Under the pieces are notes generated by a model. It was not told the origin of the DNA. It searched no databases and was given only the letters and a program-made list of their open reading frames with translations. A stretch of DNA of 64,000 nucleotides, from assembly GCA_029168955.1 (NCBI GenBank), contig JAPDOI010000288.1, positions 763,501-827,500 on the forward strand, written 5' to 3'. Each line of letters begins with the position of its first letter. The first letter of the stretch is position 1. Source of the stretch: Aplectana chamaeleonis. Taxonomy: Eukaryota; Nematoda; Chromadorea; Rhabditida; Cosmocercidae. Of the stretch, positions 23,641 through 33,105 are shown piece after piece. Made by a program: the position numbers and the translations under genes.

Positions 23641-24645
23641 CTACACGTTTGACAAAATCGCCTCCCCGAATAGCGGCTCAATGTCTTTCATGTAGAACCT
23701 CTCAAAAGTTGAACTTCCTGGAGCCCAATTAGCAGCCTCCATGATCATCTTGGCGGATACTCCGCCTCGGCAAGACGCCGATGTGGCCGCAGCCCTGGTT
23801 GAATGGGCCCCAAAGGAAGACTCAACTCCAGCAGAATTCAGTACAGCCCTAAGCCATCGCGCCACTGTGGTGGAAGCAACACTCTTATGTGGACGATTGT
23901 AGGATATTAGCAGACGGTCTTCCTGCGCTCTTAATATTACTGTCCTCGCAATATAAGCTTTTAGATTTGAAATTGGACATAAGCGCGGGTCCTCTGGAAA
24001 ACCTATAAAGGTGGCCGCATGTGCTGGCCTACCCACCCGTCTATTCTTATTCATATAATCCAGTTTGAAAACCCATCGTGACTCTCCTAACTGCAGAGAT
24101 CCCAATCGCAGCGCTGCAAGTTCCGATACTCTTTTTGGAGACACTAGGGCCAGGATCATAGTGACTTTTAGGGTGAGTTCCTTCAGCGACAACTCCTCAT
24201 TTTTACCCAAGCTGCGCAGATAGTGTAGAACTGGACCTACATCCCATATTGCACTGTACTTAGGATTCGACGGCCGTAATCTGAAAAACCCTTTCATACA
24301 TCGCGTAAGGGGGGCTTTCTCTTGATCCGTCCATTTCCTACCAAGACCTTCTACATATGTGAGGATGGCAGACTTATGAGTGTTTATCGTTGAAAAACTG
24401 AGGCCAACCGAAAAAAGTTTAGCCAAAAAATTGACGATTTCTTCCGGTCTAGGTTCAACCATGTCAATGTTACGCAACTGGCAAAAAAACGCCCATCTCT
24501 TTAAAGCTGAGTTGTACTGCTTTTTAGTGGCTGCTGACCAGTTTGCTTCCATCGCACGAATCGCTGCTGGAGTATAACCTCTCTGACTCCAGTACTTACC
24601 GAAATCAGACATGCAATCAGCGAAAACTTCGAGGTTTGTAGACAT
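23641..24645 (-). CDS. DIRS tyrosine recombinase
   Basis: Integrase of the lambda/DIRS tyrosine-recombinase family, which in DIRS elements inserts the circular cDNA into the genome without a target duplication. Starting at the ATG at 24645 (MSTNLEVF) the protein has 334 residues, usual for the family. An N-terminal SAM-like region (WSAATKKQYNSALKRWAFFC) precedes the catalytic domain. The catalytic set is complete: Arg in SPKRVSELAAL, His and Arg in GAHSTRAAATSA, Trp in AANWAPG and the nucleophilic Tyr in FERFYMKDI. The frame is open further upstream to 24858, overlapping the end of the RNase H frame by about 350 bp, so an overlapping-frame expression strategy or initiation at the internal ATG is likely. 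No lesion seen; probably functional. Confidence 0.93.
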   Translation of the reverse strand: MSTNLEVFADCMSDFGKYWSQRGYTPAAIRAMEANWSAATKKQYNSALKRWAFFCQLRNIDMVEPRPEEIVNFLAKLFSVGLSFSTINTHKSAILTYVEGLGRKWTDQEKAPLTRCMKGFFRLRPSNPKYSAIWDVGPVLHYLRSLGKNEELSLKELTLKVTMILALVSPKRVSELAALRLGSLQLGESRWVFKLDYMNKNRRVGRPAHAATFIGFPEDPRLCPISNLKAYIARTVILRAQEDRLLISYNRPHKSVASTTVARWLRAVLNSAGVESSFGAHSTRAAATSASCRGGVSAKMIMEAANWAPGSSTFERFYMKDIEPLFGEAILSNV

Positions 24646-26655
24646 GGATGAGGATCGCCTCTGGGATCGACTAACGTCTGAGGACTCGATGGCAAATCTA
24701 CAATATCCCTGCCGTGGCGTTGCACCAAGGGCCACCAAGCCTGTGTTGGCCACTTGGGACATACCAGAATTAGGCGGGAATTTTCCCTGAACGCTTTTCT
24801 TATCGCTCTTCCCACAAAGCTGAACGGCGGAAATGCGTAAGCGGAGGTCGCCCACCATGGTGGCTTGAATGCGTCCACAGCTTGGCTCAGAGGGTCTGGA
24901 AGTAGAGAGAAAAATCTATCACATTTGTGATTATTCCGAGATGCTAACAGATCAAGGGATGGGACGCCCCATCTAGAGAACAGCGTTTGAACTATTTCAG
25001 GGTCGAGTGAAAAATCTGAGGAATCAACAAATTCTCTAGACATTCTGTCCGCCTCTACATTCTCGATGCCCGGTTTGTGACATGCGACGATAGACAAACC
25101 TCTACATTGGGCCCACAATATGAGATCTCTCGTCACCTTATTCAAATTCTCACTTCTAGTGCCTCCAAGCTTATTTATGTACCACACGGCAGATGAATTA
25201 TCTAACTCTACCCTTATGGCTTCGTTTCTGAGATGCCTCGCAAAACACTGTAAACCGAGAAAACAGGCTAAAGCCTCTTTTACATTTATATGCAAGGATC
25301 TCTCTTCTGAGGACCAAAGACCACCCGTTTTAGCTGTTGAAGTCACAGCTCCCCAACCTTCATTTGAAGCGTCCGAGACAACCGTCAACACGTATGGGGG
25401 GGGGGGAGAAAAATGGTCGAGAAATGTGTCTCCCAAGTTGCGTAGTGAACCACGCCAAGTCTGAGCATACTTGAGAGGGCATCTGTTCACATCTCTCGTA
25501 GTCCTCGGGATCTACCAAACGAAAACTACCCATCCATAGCTGTAAGTTTCTGAGAAAAAGAGTAGCTAGTTTGCATGCAATCGATATAGAATTGACCCTT
25601 CCAATGAACCTGGCTACATTTCTCAAGTTCACGCCTGCAGTTGAATTCAAGAGCGAAACCGCTTCTCTTTCTATCTGCTGTGACTTCCGACCGGGAACAA
25701 TAAACCGAAGGTGCCTGGTGTCAATTTCTATGCCCAGAAACTCCATGCGCTGTGAGGGAGTTAGTATTGACTTTTCAAAGTTAACAAGCAAACCCAAATG
25801 CTTAAATAACTCCAGTGCCTGATCTAACTGCGCCTGAAGAATCTCTACCGATTCTCCGATAAACAGCCAATCATCTAGGTAGACCACTATTCTGAAACCC
25901 TGTTTTCTTAGGTGGCCCACGACTGGTTTCATAAGTCGCGTGTATACATATGGTGCTGATGCGAGACCAAAGGGCAGAGCTTTAAAACGGAATAGCCTGC
26001 CTCCATTGGCAAAAGCTAGATAATTTCTGGAATGCGGGCAAATAGGAACTGAAAAATACGCATCTTCCATGTCTAACTTTGCCAGGAAGTCACCCTCGTT
26101 TGTCAAATCACGCACCATTAAAAGGGACTCCATTTTGAAGTGCTCCAGTTTGATAAACCTGTTTAGGGGTCTGAGGTTTATAATTGGTCTAACTGAGCCG
26201 TCCCTCTTGGGAATGCAGAACATGCTAGATATCCATATCTCTTCCGAGCAGCTTATTTCTTCAATAGCTTCTTTACCTAGCATTTTATCAATCTCCTTCA
26301 TTAGCAAGGGATCCAAAACATTCCGCTTTATCTTTTGAATCTTAAGTGAAGGACTGCTTCCCTTGAACGGAATTTTGTATCCTTTCAGTACCGAGTTAGT
26401 CCACTCATCTAACCCAAGAAAAATCCAATTTTCATGAAAAAAGGATAACCTGCCACCTATAGGAATGTTTTGAGGGCCATCAGAAAGAGGTAAATCGTAA
26501 CCAATTCCGGAGCGGAAATCCCACCTTTTGATTCGATCCTCAGGCTTCCCCTTTCTTGTTGATTTGCCACTGGCACTCTGATCCTTTCTCGCAGAGGATC
26601 TCTTCTCCTTAACGAGCGCTGCTGTCAGCTTCTGGCACTGCGTTTTCTCCACGAC
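24501..26655 (-). CDS. DIRS reverse transcriptase-RNase H, with a homopolymer frame junction
   Basis: Copies element RNA into DNA and degrades the RNA strand. The frame starts at the intron acceptor (26655, VVEKTQCQK), continuing the gag frame. RT motifs seen: FCIPKRDGSVRPIINLRPLN, KLDMEDAYFSVPI (first catalytic Asp), FKALPFGLASAPYVYTRLM and VVYLDDWLFIG (YLDD). RNase H motifs: VVSDASNEGWGAV, KEALACFLGLQ, VELDNSSAVWYIN and ENVEADRMSR, giving the D-E-D-D set. The C-terminal CPKWPTQAWWPLVQ block is typical of DIRS. Between RT and RNase H the reading frame changes at a run of 11 C on the coding strand (25406-25396); ten C would keep one frame. This may be a real mutation, a read error or a slippage site. 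Otherwise intact. Confidence 0.93.
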
Positions 26656-26716
26656 CTGAAATAACCACGTATTAAATTCGGTCGTCGAAAAGTAAAATTC
26701 TTCTCTGGAAACTCAC
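26656..26716 (-). other. Intron joining gag-like and RT exons (61 bp)
   Basis: On the minus strand the exon ends ...TCCACGGAA, the intron begins GTGAGTTTCC and ends TTATTTCAG before GTCGTGGAG. Removal keeps the frame exactly (948 coding bases precede it) and bypasses the in-frame stop that otherwise ends the gag frame. Short length and TTTCAG acceptor are nematode-like. Confidence 0.8.
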
Positions 26717-27728
26717 TTCCGTGGATAGACGAGCACCAATCAGCGCAGGGGCGAACTCGTTCCACGGCTTGTCCGCCGAGCGAGCTGGAGTTTCAATCGG
26801 TAACCGCCTATAGTTGGGCACAGATTTGAAGGGGTCAACTCCGAAACTCCTGAAGAATCTCTCGCGACGGCGCACATTGAGGTCATGTATACCCATGCCG
26901 AGAAGCTCCATGGCCTGCCGATTGTATAGGTCTGCCTTATCGATGCGCCCCTCCTTAGCCTCGTGTCTGCCTATCGCAAGAAGATTTAGCGCATTCAACA
27001 ATGCCTCCTCATCTGCGACCATTGTGTGTTCGTCCACTCCTAACTTGAACGAAGTGACTCGCAAACCCTCATCCAAAACGGGTATAGCTGCCAGTCCTGA
27101 GGCGACAAGCGGTAGCTTTTCAAAATGAGCAGTTCGTTCATCCTTGCCGACATACATCCCGGCCGCGCACGATTCGAAGTGCTCAAGTAATTCATCCGCC
27201 ACGTTGACGCGTGACCGTAATTTCTTCTTCTCGATGCTCACAATCTCAGGAGCCACCTTGACGGAAGACGCGAATTCGATCCTTTTCGGCACTCGTGGCG
27301 TGCTCAGTGGCGAAGACCCTTCGTATTTCTTGCGCACTGGCGCCTCCTTCGCATCCTTCTTGGTCTCCGCTAACTCCTGTTCGAGATCCGTACTCTCCGA
27401 TGACGTTCTGCGGGAAGAGCACGATGACAGATCCGAAGAGTCCTCTGAAGAGTACGACGGAGACGAACTGGACGAGGACCGACGGCGACGGCGACCCCTG
27501 AAATAGATGCAGCTAAACACGACCATCTTCATTTGAATGTGGCAGCATCTGTTAAGCCTACCTGCGATTTCTAGCGCCTCGGCCTTGGCGCTTCTTTCTT
27601 CCCTTGGCAGCGGCTTCGTTCGGAGTGGAATTATCGTGCATGCCTTCCGCAGTCCCGTCCTCCTCCGATTCACTCATCAGCAAACTCTTCTCCAACGGTG
27701 AAAGTTCCATACCGTCAGCCTGATCCAT
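26717..27728 (-). CDS. DIRS gag-like N-terminal region, two exons
   Basis: Putative structural protein at the start of the polyprotein. Exon 1 runs 27728-27562 (MDQADGMELSPLEKSLLMSE, ending in a basic KGRKKRQGRGARNRR stretch), exon 2 runs 27497-26717. The joined product has 316 codons and continues into RT after the second intron. Visible features: acidic N-terminus, arginine-rich then serine-rich segment (RRRRRSSSSSS) resembling an RS domain, and a later region with a LNLLAIGRHEAKEGRIDKAD segment likely to be helical. No zinc knuckle is seen. DIRS gag proteins are poorly conserved, so assignment rests on position and continuity with RT. The ATG at 27728 was chosen because it gives the longest spliced frame; an unspliced frame would start in the intron-spanning ORF at 27673. 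Confidence 0.8.
27498..27561 (-). other. Intron within the gag-like region (64 bp)
   Basis: Minus strand: exon ends CGCAG, intron starts GTAGGCTTAAC and ends CTATTTCAG, next exon GGGTCGCC. It lies at phase 2 and the downstream frame is preserved, joining two basic segments into one arginine-rich stretch. The frame is also open through the intron, so retention is possible. Confidence 0.7.
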
Positions 27729-28690
27729 CTTTCACAATCTGAAAATAAAGGATTTATAGTTCAGTCTGCGTGAGGAGCAACGTTCACCACGTCTGAGAGA
27801 GACGAGCATATCATCATGGAGCATTAAAACTGTGAAAACGAATTCGAAACAGCTCTAATTACAACGATCAATATATTATCAGTCCAGTCAGAGATCATTG
27901 ACTAGTCCTATCAATCTTATCGCTAGCTCCCTCCGCTTAAAAAAACCTCCCTCCGAATCCAACGCTATGTTCCCTAACGCGGAAAAGAATCGAACGTTTT
28001 TACTAACGGAGTAGGAGTTGTTCTATCCTAAATCCCAGTAACTCATCGTAGAGGCAAGCAGCTATAAACTCTATCCTTATAAGATGACCTTGATGGCATC
28101 TTGGGTAGTTAGGACAGCATTACGTGATCCCTTAAGGTGAGCGATATGGAAATAAAACCCCAATACTTGCTGGCCTGCGATCCTAGAGCGGGGAAAAATC
28201 GACCCTCAACAAGGTATGGTGGTCAAGAACGGTCCGATAACAATCAAGGAAGGCGCAAGGGCGCATTCGACCTGAGTTAGCAGTCCAAGGTGTGCGCCGG
28301 AGCAGCACTTCCTCGGTTAACAGACTGTTCTTTCAAGGTGAGGACTGCGAAAAGGTCCGCAAAATCCACTCAACCCTTATGAAATTCCCAGGAGTGCGCC
28401 TAAACGCTCTCAACTAGTCGTAGATTAGAACCAGGAGTGCGTATCAACAAGCACTCTACTAGCCCCATGCCAGGAGTGAGCATCAAAACGCACTCTACTA
28501 GCCAAATGCCAGGATTGCGCATCAATACGCACTCTACTAGCTGTAAAAAAAAAGTGAGGAGTGCAGGTATTACCCTGCAACCCGAGTACAGTAAGGAATT
28601 AGCCAGGAGCGCGCCTAAGCAGCGCTCGACTGGGCCAGAGATAGTCCTGGGGGGAAAACAGCGAACAGGCGCTCGCTGTGAGCTCTTGAA
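27729..28690 (-). other. DIRS 5' leader region
   Basis: About 960 bp without a long frame between the right inverted repeat and the gag start. It presumably contains the promoter and 5' untranslated leader. The tandem 39-bp repeats at 28388-28543 are its main visible feature. Confidence 0.6.
28388..28543. repeat. 39-bp tandem repeats in the DIRS leader
   Basis: Four units, each beginning CCAGGAGTGCG or CCAGGATTGCG and containing GCACTCTACTAGCC. Within a unit AGGAGTGCG and GCACTC can pair, so each unit can form a small hairpin. A fifth degenerate unit lies at about 28602-28636. Location upstream of gag suggests a regulatory or packaging role, which is inference. Confidence 0.8.
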
Positions 28691-28822
28691 CGGCAACTGA
28701 CCTTTCCTGATCATGCGTGGAACACGTTGACAGTGGGTCCCCGCCCAATGATCAAAAAGGCAATCGGTTAAACTGGAGATCAAGATAGGAGCTGAATGGT
28801 AGAAAGCAATCGTAATTGATAT
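28691..28822 (-). repeat. DIRS right inverted repeat
   Basis: Reverse complement of 23086-23217. The outermost 17 bp (28823-28839) are specific to this end. As the 5' end of the element, it should contain the promoter. Confidence 0.92.
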
Positions 28823-29429
28823 GAAGCAGTGTTATATAACAGACAATGCGAGCGTGTGGCTCGGCTGAAACTAGCCGTTATAAGCGAATGGGCGCAGATT
28901 GAAAGGGGCGTTCATAAAAAGCTGAGTTGTAACATACCAAACAGAGTTTTCTTAGTGGTTCAGCGCCAAGACATTTCTGAAGACTAATATCCTGATGTTT
29001 CGAATAGTTCTTACCATGAACGAACTGATACAGATGGTGTAGGATAGAAATTTCTGCGAGAAGATCAGCTATGTCGTATAATTTTGCAACGGCCATTTTT
29101 GACGATTTCCGTTGCCAGTTCCCTGCTAGTGGCTCTAATTTCATGACGGTTCGTGCCCAGGGGTTTTCGAGGGTGCTGCATCGATTGGCCTTTACCGTTT
29201 GTCTCCTTAATTGACGCGAAGTTTGGAACCGCGGAAATTGGGGTATGTCGTATAATTTTGCAGCGCACTGTATAAGCCCATAAACATGAAAAGATTCCAC
29301 ACAAATGCGTGAGAATAGCCCCAAAACAGAGCCCTCAAACTGAGAGGTCTCCGCTCGTATACTGCTCCACTTTGTCCCGCAATTCGAATTGATTCGAGTT
29401 TTAAATTTTTTTAACTCCTGATTCGAAGC

Positions 29430-30484
29430 AGGCATGTGCGAAAAATTTCGAACCGAAAAAACCGAAAAACGAAAATTTTTCGGTTTTGAATTCGAAAAAT
29501 TCCGAAAAATACTGAAAATTTTTGTCTTTCGGAACGTCTTCTTTCCGTAATTACATATTTTTGACCAGAAAAAAAGGCAACGTAGTGGAAGTGCTTTGAA
29601 CAATGACAGAATTATGTTTTCTAAGCGGAGCAAAAGCATACGCAATCAACTTATCAATATAAGGAATTTTACCCTTGTTGCAACGGCGAATCCTGACAAA
29701 ATTGTAGCGCTGAACACCTTCTGAAATTCTTATTGTGAGCTATTTGCTCAAAACATCGGTAGTTCTCTCAACATTCATGTTCACATTTTTTCGAGTTTTT
29801 GACCAGAACTGTGGGCTCGAAGGTCGTCCCTAACTTTATGAGAAAACCGATTTCGTAGAATTTTCTATCGTTTTTTGACGCTTGCACGAGGTCGTAGAGG
29901 TAATTTGTAGAAGTTGGAAATCGTGGGCAATTTGAAAGGAGTGTGGAAAGGTAATAGTATTGGTCTTTATTTGAGAAAAAATCACTCAACCTTATATCAT
30001 ATACAATTATCATTCATTTCCTTTTTGAAATTTTTTTGGAGTCATATATCTAAACGGAACAAACGTTGTATAGAGAGGATCAGCAATAGTTCCTGATGCA
30101 TAGCGCACTCTTGCGTGAATTTCTTGCGCTGTCATGTTGAATTGACCCAATCGATCCATTTTTTGTTAAAAAGGTGTAGACTCCATTGCATTTGAAGTAA
30201 GCTTGTGTCTTTCATTATCACAACGCGGAGCGGTGGCTTTTTCGTCGGGAACTCCTCATCCCTACATAGTTAAATTTCACCGAGGCCTACGGTCCGCAGT
30301 TTATGATAGTCGAAATACACAGATCACGAGGGGTTGGCTAAAGTCTAGTTGAAGGAACCGTTGTGCAAGGGGCAGATCACAAAATTTGAACTTTTTCGTT
30401 TTTTTCGATATTGATTTTTTTCGCCAAAAAGGGCGAAAAACGAAAAAAACCGAAAAATCGAAAAACAAAAAACGCACACACCCG
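29430..30484. mobile_element. TIR element with GGCATGTGCGAAAAA ends, possibly hAT
   Basis: The left end GGCATGTGCGAAAAATTTCG and the right end (reverse complement GGGTGTGTGCG followed by TTTTTCG tracts) are inverted, rich in CGAAAAA and CCGAAAAA motifs. Both flanks read TTCGAAGC, which would be an 8-bp duplication as made by hAT elements. No transposase is found in the interior; frames are short. Confidence 0.5.
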
Positions 30485-30499
30485 ATTTCGAAGCTTGTT

Positions 30500-31080
30500 C
30501 AGGTTGCTGGGCGCTAGCCTGCGGTCTGTGTTCAGGTATCGTGAGGACTCCTGTAGGTTACGAAAGCCTAACTACATGCCATCGAGGGTGCGAACATCGC
30601 ATTAAGTACACTGATTTCCAATCAAAAACGGATATCAAAATCACACCGAAAACGATGGTCGCGGATATCCGATTCATTCAAGTATAGAATACAGGCTTTC
30701 TGCAGTTATTCAAACTGGGCCACGTGATCCACGTAGGCAGTAAAACGGTAGCTTGTTGATATTCTCGTGAATGACCGGTGTATTTACCTGTTTCTCTATC
30801 CAGCCTACGTGGTCTACGTGGACCGGCTCGAGAAATTGCAGAGGATCTGTACAAAGTAGCGTTACCATTCCACTACTACTGCTGTCAATCGAGATCTATC
30901 GCAAAGCTACGGGTATTCACAACCACAGGTTCCAGTAGGGTGAGAATATTCGTTTTCTAATGTAACGACGGTGATAATCTGCTGTTGTCAATACACAACC
31001 GTAATATATAATCATACATAATAATAAACGGCTAAGAATTGACCGGTGACCGTTGACCGTTGACCGGAGAATGCGCGGGA
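30500..31080. other. No supported gene
   Basis: A short inverted pair, CCACGTGATCCACGTAGGC near 30721 and CCTACGTGGTCTACGTGG near 30803, and a small GACCGTTGACCG tandem near 31045 are the only structures seen. Confidence 0.4.
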
Positions 31081-31082
31081 TT

Positions 31083-31992
31083 CAGTTAGCAGTGCGCCAG
31101 ACGCCGGGAAGGGTGTATGGGACCCAACTGGGAGTGCGCCATGCGTCGTGTAAAATGTGCGCGACCTAACTAGAAGTGCGACACGCGCCGAGTAAAGTGT
31201 GCGCGACCCAACTGGAATACCGCCCCGCGCCGTAGAATGTGTGCGGGACCCAACTAGAAGTGCGCCACGCGTCGTGTAAAGTGTGTGCGATCCAACTGGA
31301 GGTGCGCCACGCGCCGAGTAAAGTGTGCGGGATCCAACTAGAAGGGCGCGACGCGCCGTGGAAAGTGTGCGGGACCCAACTAGAAGTGCGTCTCGCGTCG
31401 TGTAAAGTGTGCGCGATCCGATCGGAAGTGCGCCACGCGCCGAGTAAAGTGTGCGCTACCCAACTGGAAGTGCGCCAAGCACCGCGGAAAGTGTGCTGTG
31501 CCCAACTGGAAGTGCGCCACGCGCTTTGTGTGTGTGACCAAATTGTGAAAGCCCCAAGCGTCGAGGAAAGTGTTTGGGACCCAACTGTGAGAGCGTACAG
31601 CGCCGAGGAAGTGTGCGGCACTCAAATGGGAGTGCGCCAAGTGCCAGGGAAAGCGTGTAAGACCGAACCCGAGAGTGCGCAGAGCGCCGGAAAAAAGTGT
31701 GGGACCAAAGTGGGAGTGCGCCAAGCGCCGGGGAAAGTGTGTGGGACCCAACTGGTAGAGCGTCCAGCACCAGGGAAGGCGTGCGAGACCCAACTTGAAG
31801 TGCGCCTTGCGCCGTGGAAAGTGTCTGGGACCCATCTGGAAGTGCGCCACGCACCGTGGAGTGTCCGGAACCCAACTGGAAGTGCGCCACGCGCAGTAGA
31901 ATGTTGTGGGATCCAATTGGGAGTGTGCCAAGTGTCGTTTAAAGTGTGCGCGAACCATCTGGAAGTGCGCCAAGCGCTTTGGAAAGTGTGCA
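31083..31992 (+). repeat. 42-bp minisatellite, plus orientation
   Basis: About 21 units of 42 bp, consensus near AAGTGTGCGGGACCCAACTG and GAAGTGCGCCACGCGCCGTG. Both halves share a GTGYGC core at the same offset, so the unit is a diverged dimer of 21 bp. The 315-residue plus frame and several minus frames are open because 42 is divisible by three; the peptide repeat (KVCGTQLEVRHAP type) has no independent support. Confidence 0.95.
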
Positions 31993-32477
31993 AGGCAGTG
32001 TTCACCATAAAAAATGTGTTTCAGTTCCCACCAGGAATGGGTAGTGGAGGGGCACACTGTAACGTTGACGTCGAAAGAACGCATGAAAACGAGCCAGGAG
32101 AAGCTCCAAAAGAGCCCGAAGTTGCCACCTCGAACTCAAGGCAAACCCCAAAAGCGCAACACACGCCCACCGACGTGAACAAATGAATGCTCGAAATCCT
32201 GAGATGAGCTATGATTACCAATCATGGCTCCATTCTTCCCTTCATTCTCAACTTCTCTCTTTACTCAGGTCAGCTCGCATACATCGGTTGCAAAAGGCGG
32301 AAGTTACAAGCCTCGGACAGCTCGTCCACCATGTTTCCTTAGCTCAATTTTTGAGGGACCATAACTCCGTTCCCAGAAGGTCTTGTACGACTTCAGAGAC
32401 ATCATTGGAATCAGTATGGGGCCGTTTTCAAGATAGGCGGGAAAACAGAACAGCGATTTTCATCGTGAAAACTGCCT
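31993..32477 (+). mobile_element. TTAA-type MITE, copy A2
   Basis: 485 bp with ends AGGCAGTGTTCACCATAAA and CATCGTGAAAACTGCCT, abutting the end of the minisatellite. Flanking TTAA has decayed (TGCA on the left, TCAA on the right). The internal sequence matches copies A1, A3 and A4, including GTCAGCTCGCATACATCGG and CGTCCACCATGTTTCC. Confidence 0.85.
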
Positions 32478-32954
32478 TCAAAGTGAACCAGAGTCCACGT
32501 GAAAATTGAATTTGAATGCAAAAATTTTGCAGTTCAAGAGTCATTTTCACGGAAGTCATTTTTTTCTCGTACTAGCAGTCACTGTAACTAACCTAGGAGG
32601 ACGTAGTTCTCTTCTGTACAGGAAACGGTGAATGATTCTCCAACTGCAATATCATGAAGGGGGTTGAACTCGTAGATCTCACGCATAAGAGAAGGATGTT
32701 CGCAACGCAAATCTACAAATAGGATTTTTTACGATGCTCTTTCGGAATAGACGACCCACAAAAGAATGCAAGAAAATCACCTATTATTTGGGCTAGACCG
32801 ATCGCTCGGATGGTCACATCAAACAGTTCTATGTGTTTGAAAGAGGCTGAATCATTCGGCTGCCTTAGTGGGATGAACATTTCCAATGAAATTTCTCTAG
32901 TGAGTCGTCTATTCCGGAACAGTACCTTTTTTACCTTCGAAGGGGGACTGTAAG

Positions 32955-33105
32955 GTACATATGTAGCCCACCTCCCTCATTTTGAGCCGGTCGAAGTGGA
33001 GCTTATCGGGCTTTTCAAGTCAAAATCTCTCTATCAATGTTATATTTCGCCATAACCGACCGCTCCGCTGCTTGCTCCGCCTGGACTGGTCCGAGCAAGT
33101 CTGGC
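32955..33105 (+). repeat. Dispersed repeat, inverted copy at 60393-60538
   Basis: Shared motifs in order: ACATATGTAGCCCACC, CATTTTGAGCCGGTCGAAG, GAGCTTATCGGGCTT, and CCGACCGCTCCGCTGCTTGC followed by TCCGCCTGGAC. Probably two copies of one small element. The rest of 32480-33730 shows nothing else. Confidence 0.7.

Larger units (their letters stand above)
23025..28839 (-). mobile_element. DIRS-type tyrosine-recombinase retrotransposon, 5815 bp, nearly intact
   Basis: Transcribed on the minus strand. In order: right inverted repeat, leader with 39-bp repeats, gag-like region, reverse transcriptase, RNase H, tyrosine recombinase, internal complementary region and left inverted repeat. The ends are TTGTATATTTTCC at 23025 and GTTATATAA at 28839. 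These ends are fixed twice over: by the internal complementary region and by the uninterrupted Tc1 arm, which reads CCAGAACAGAC where this copy has CCAGAA, element, CAGAC. No target duplication is made, as expected for tyrosine-recombinase integration. The structure is of DIRS1 type (inverted repeats plus internal complementary region), unlike the split direct repeats of the nematode PAT group. Apparent identity of the two inverted repeats suggests recent insertion. Confidence 0.93.
22705..28987 (+). pseudogene. Tc1-type transposase, C-terminal fragment split by the DIRS element (right arm)
   Basis: The part at 22705-23024 carries AWFQADPANLLEWPAG (frame shifted near it) and LDLNPVENV-type residues, with the same TGA in place of the conserved tryptophan as the left arm. 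Translation stops at CATCCAGAA (23024) where the retrotransposon begins and resumes in the same frame at 28840 with CAGACAATGCGAGCG (RQCERVARLKLAV), ending at TAA 28985-28987. The DIRS insertion therefore split an already inactive gene. Shared premature stop in both arms shows that the arms were copied after the gene was dead, or by gene conversion. Confidence 0.82.
21840..29270. mobile_element. Tc1/mariner fold-back derivative interrupted by a DIRS element
   Basis: Both ends are CAGTGCGYTGCAAAATTATA flanked by TA (21838-21839 and 29271-29272), the Tc1/mariner signature. Within each arm the motif GCAAAATTATACGACAT occurs twice about 172 bp apart (21850 and 22022; mirrored at about 29077 and 29250), an IR/DR arrangement like that of Sleeping Beauty-type elements. 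The left arm 21840-22592 equals the inverted right arm, which is split into 22705-23024 and 28840-29270 by the inserted retrotransposon. Both arms derive from the 3' half of the transposon, so the N-terminal half of the transposase is missing. Without the insert the element would be 1616 bp. Confidence 0.88.

Noticed and set aside
31239..32186. A 315-residue frame as a cysteine-containing repeat protein
   Set aside because: It is the 42-bp minisatellite read in frame and runs straight into a MITE; sister arrays are equally open on either strand.
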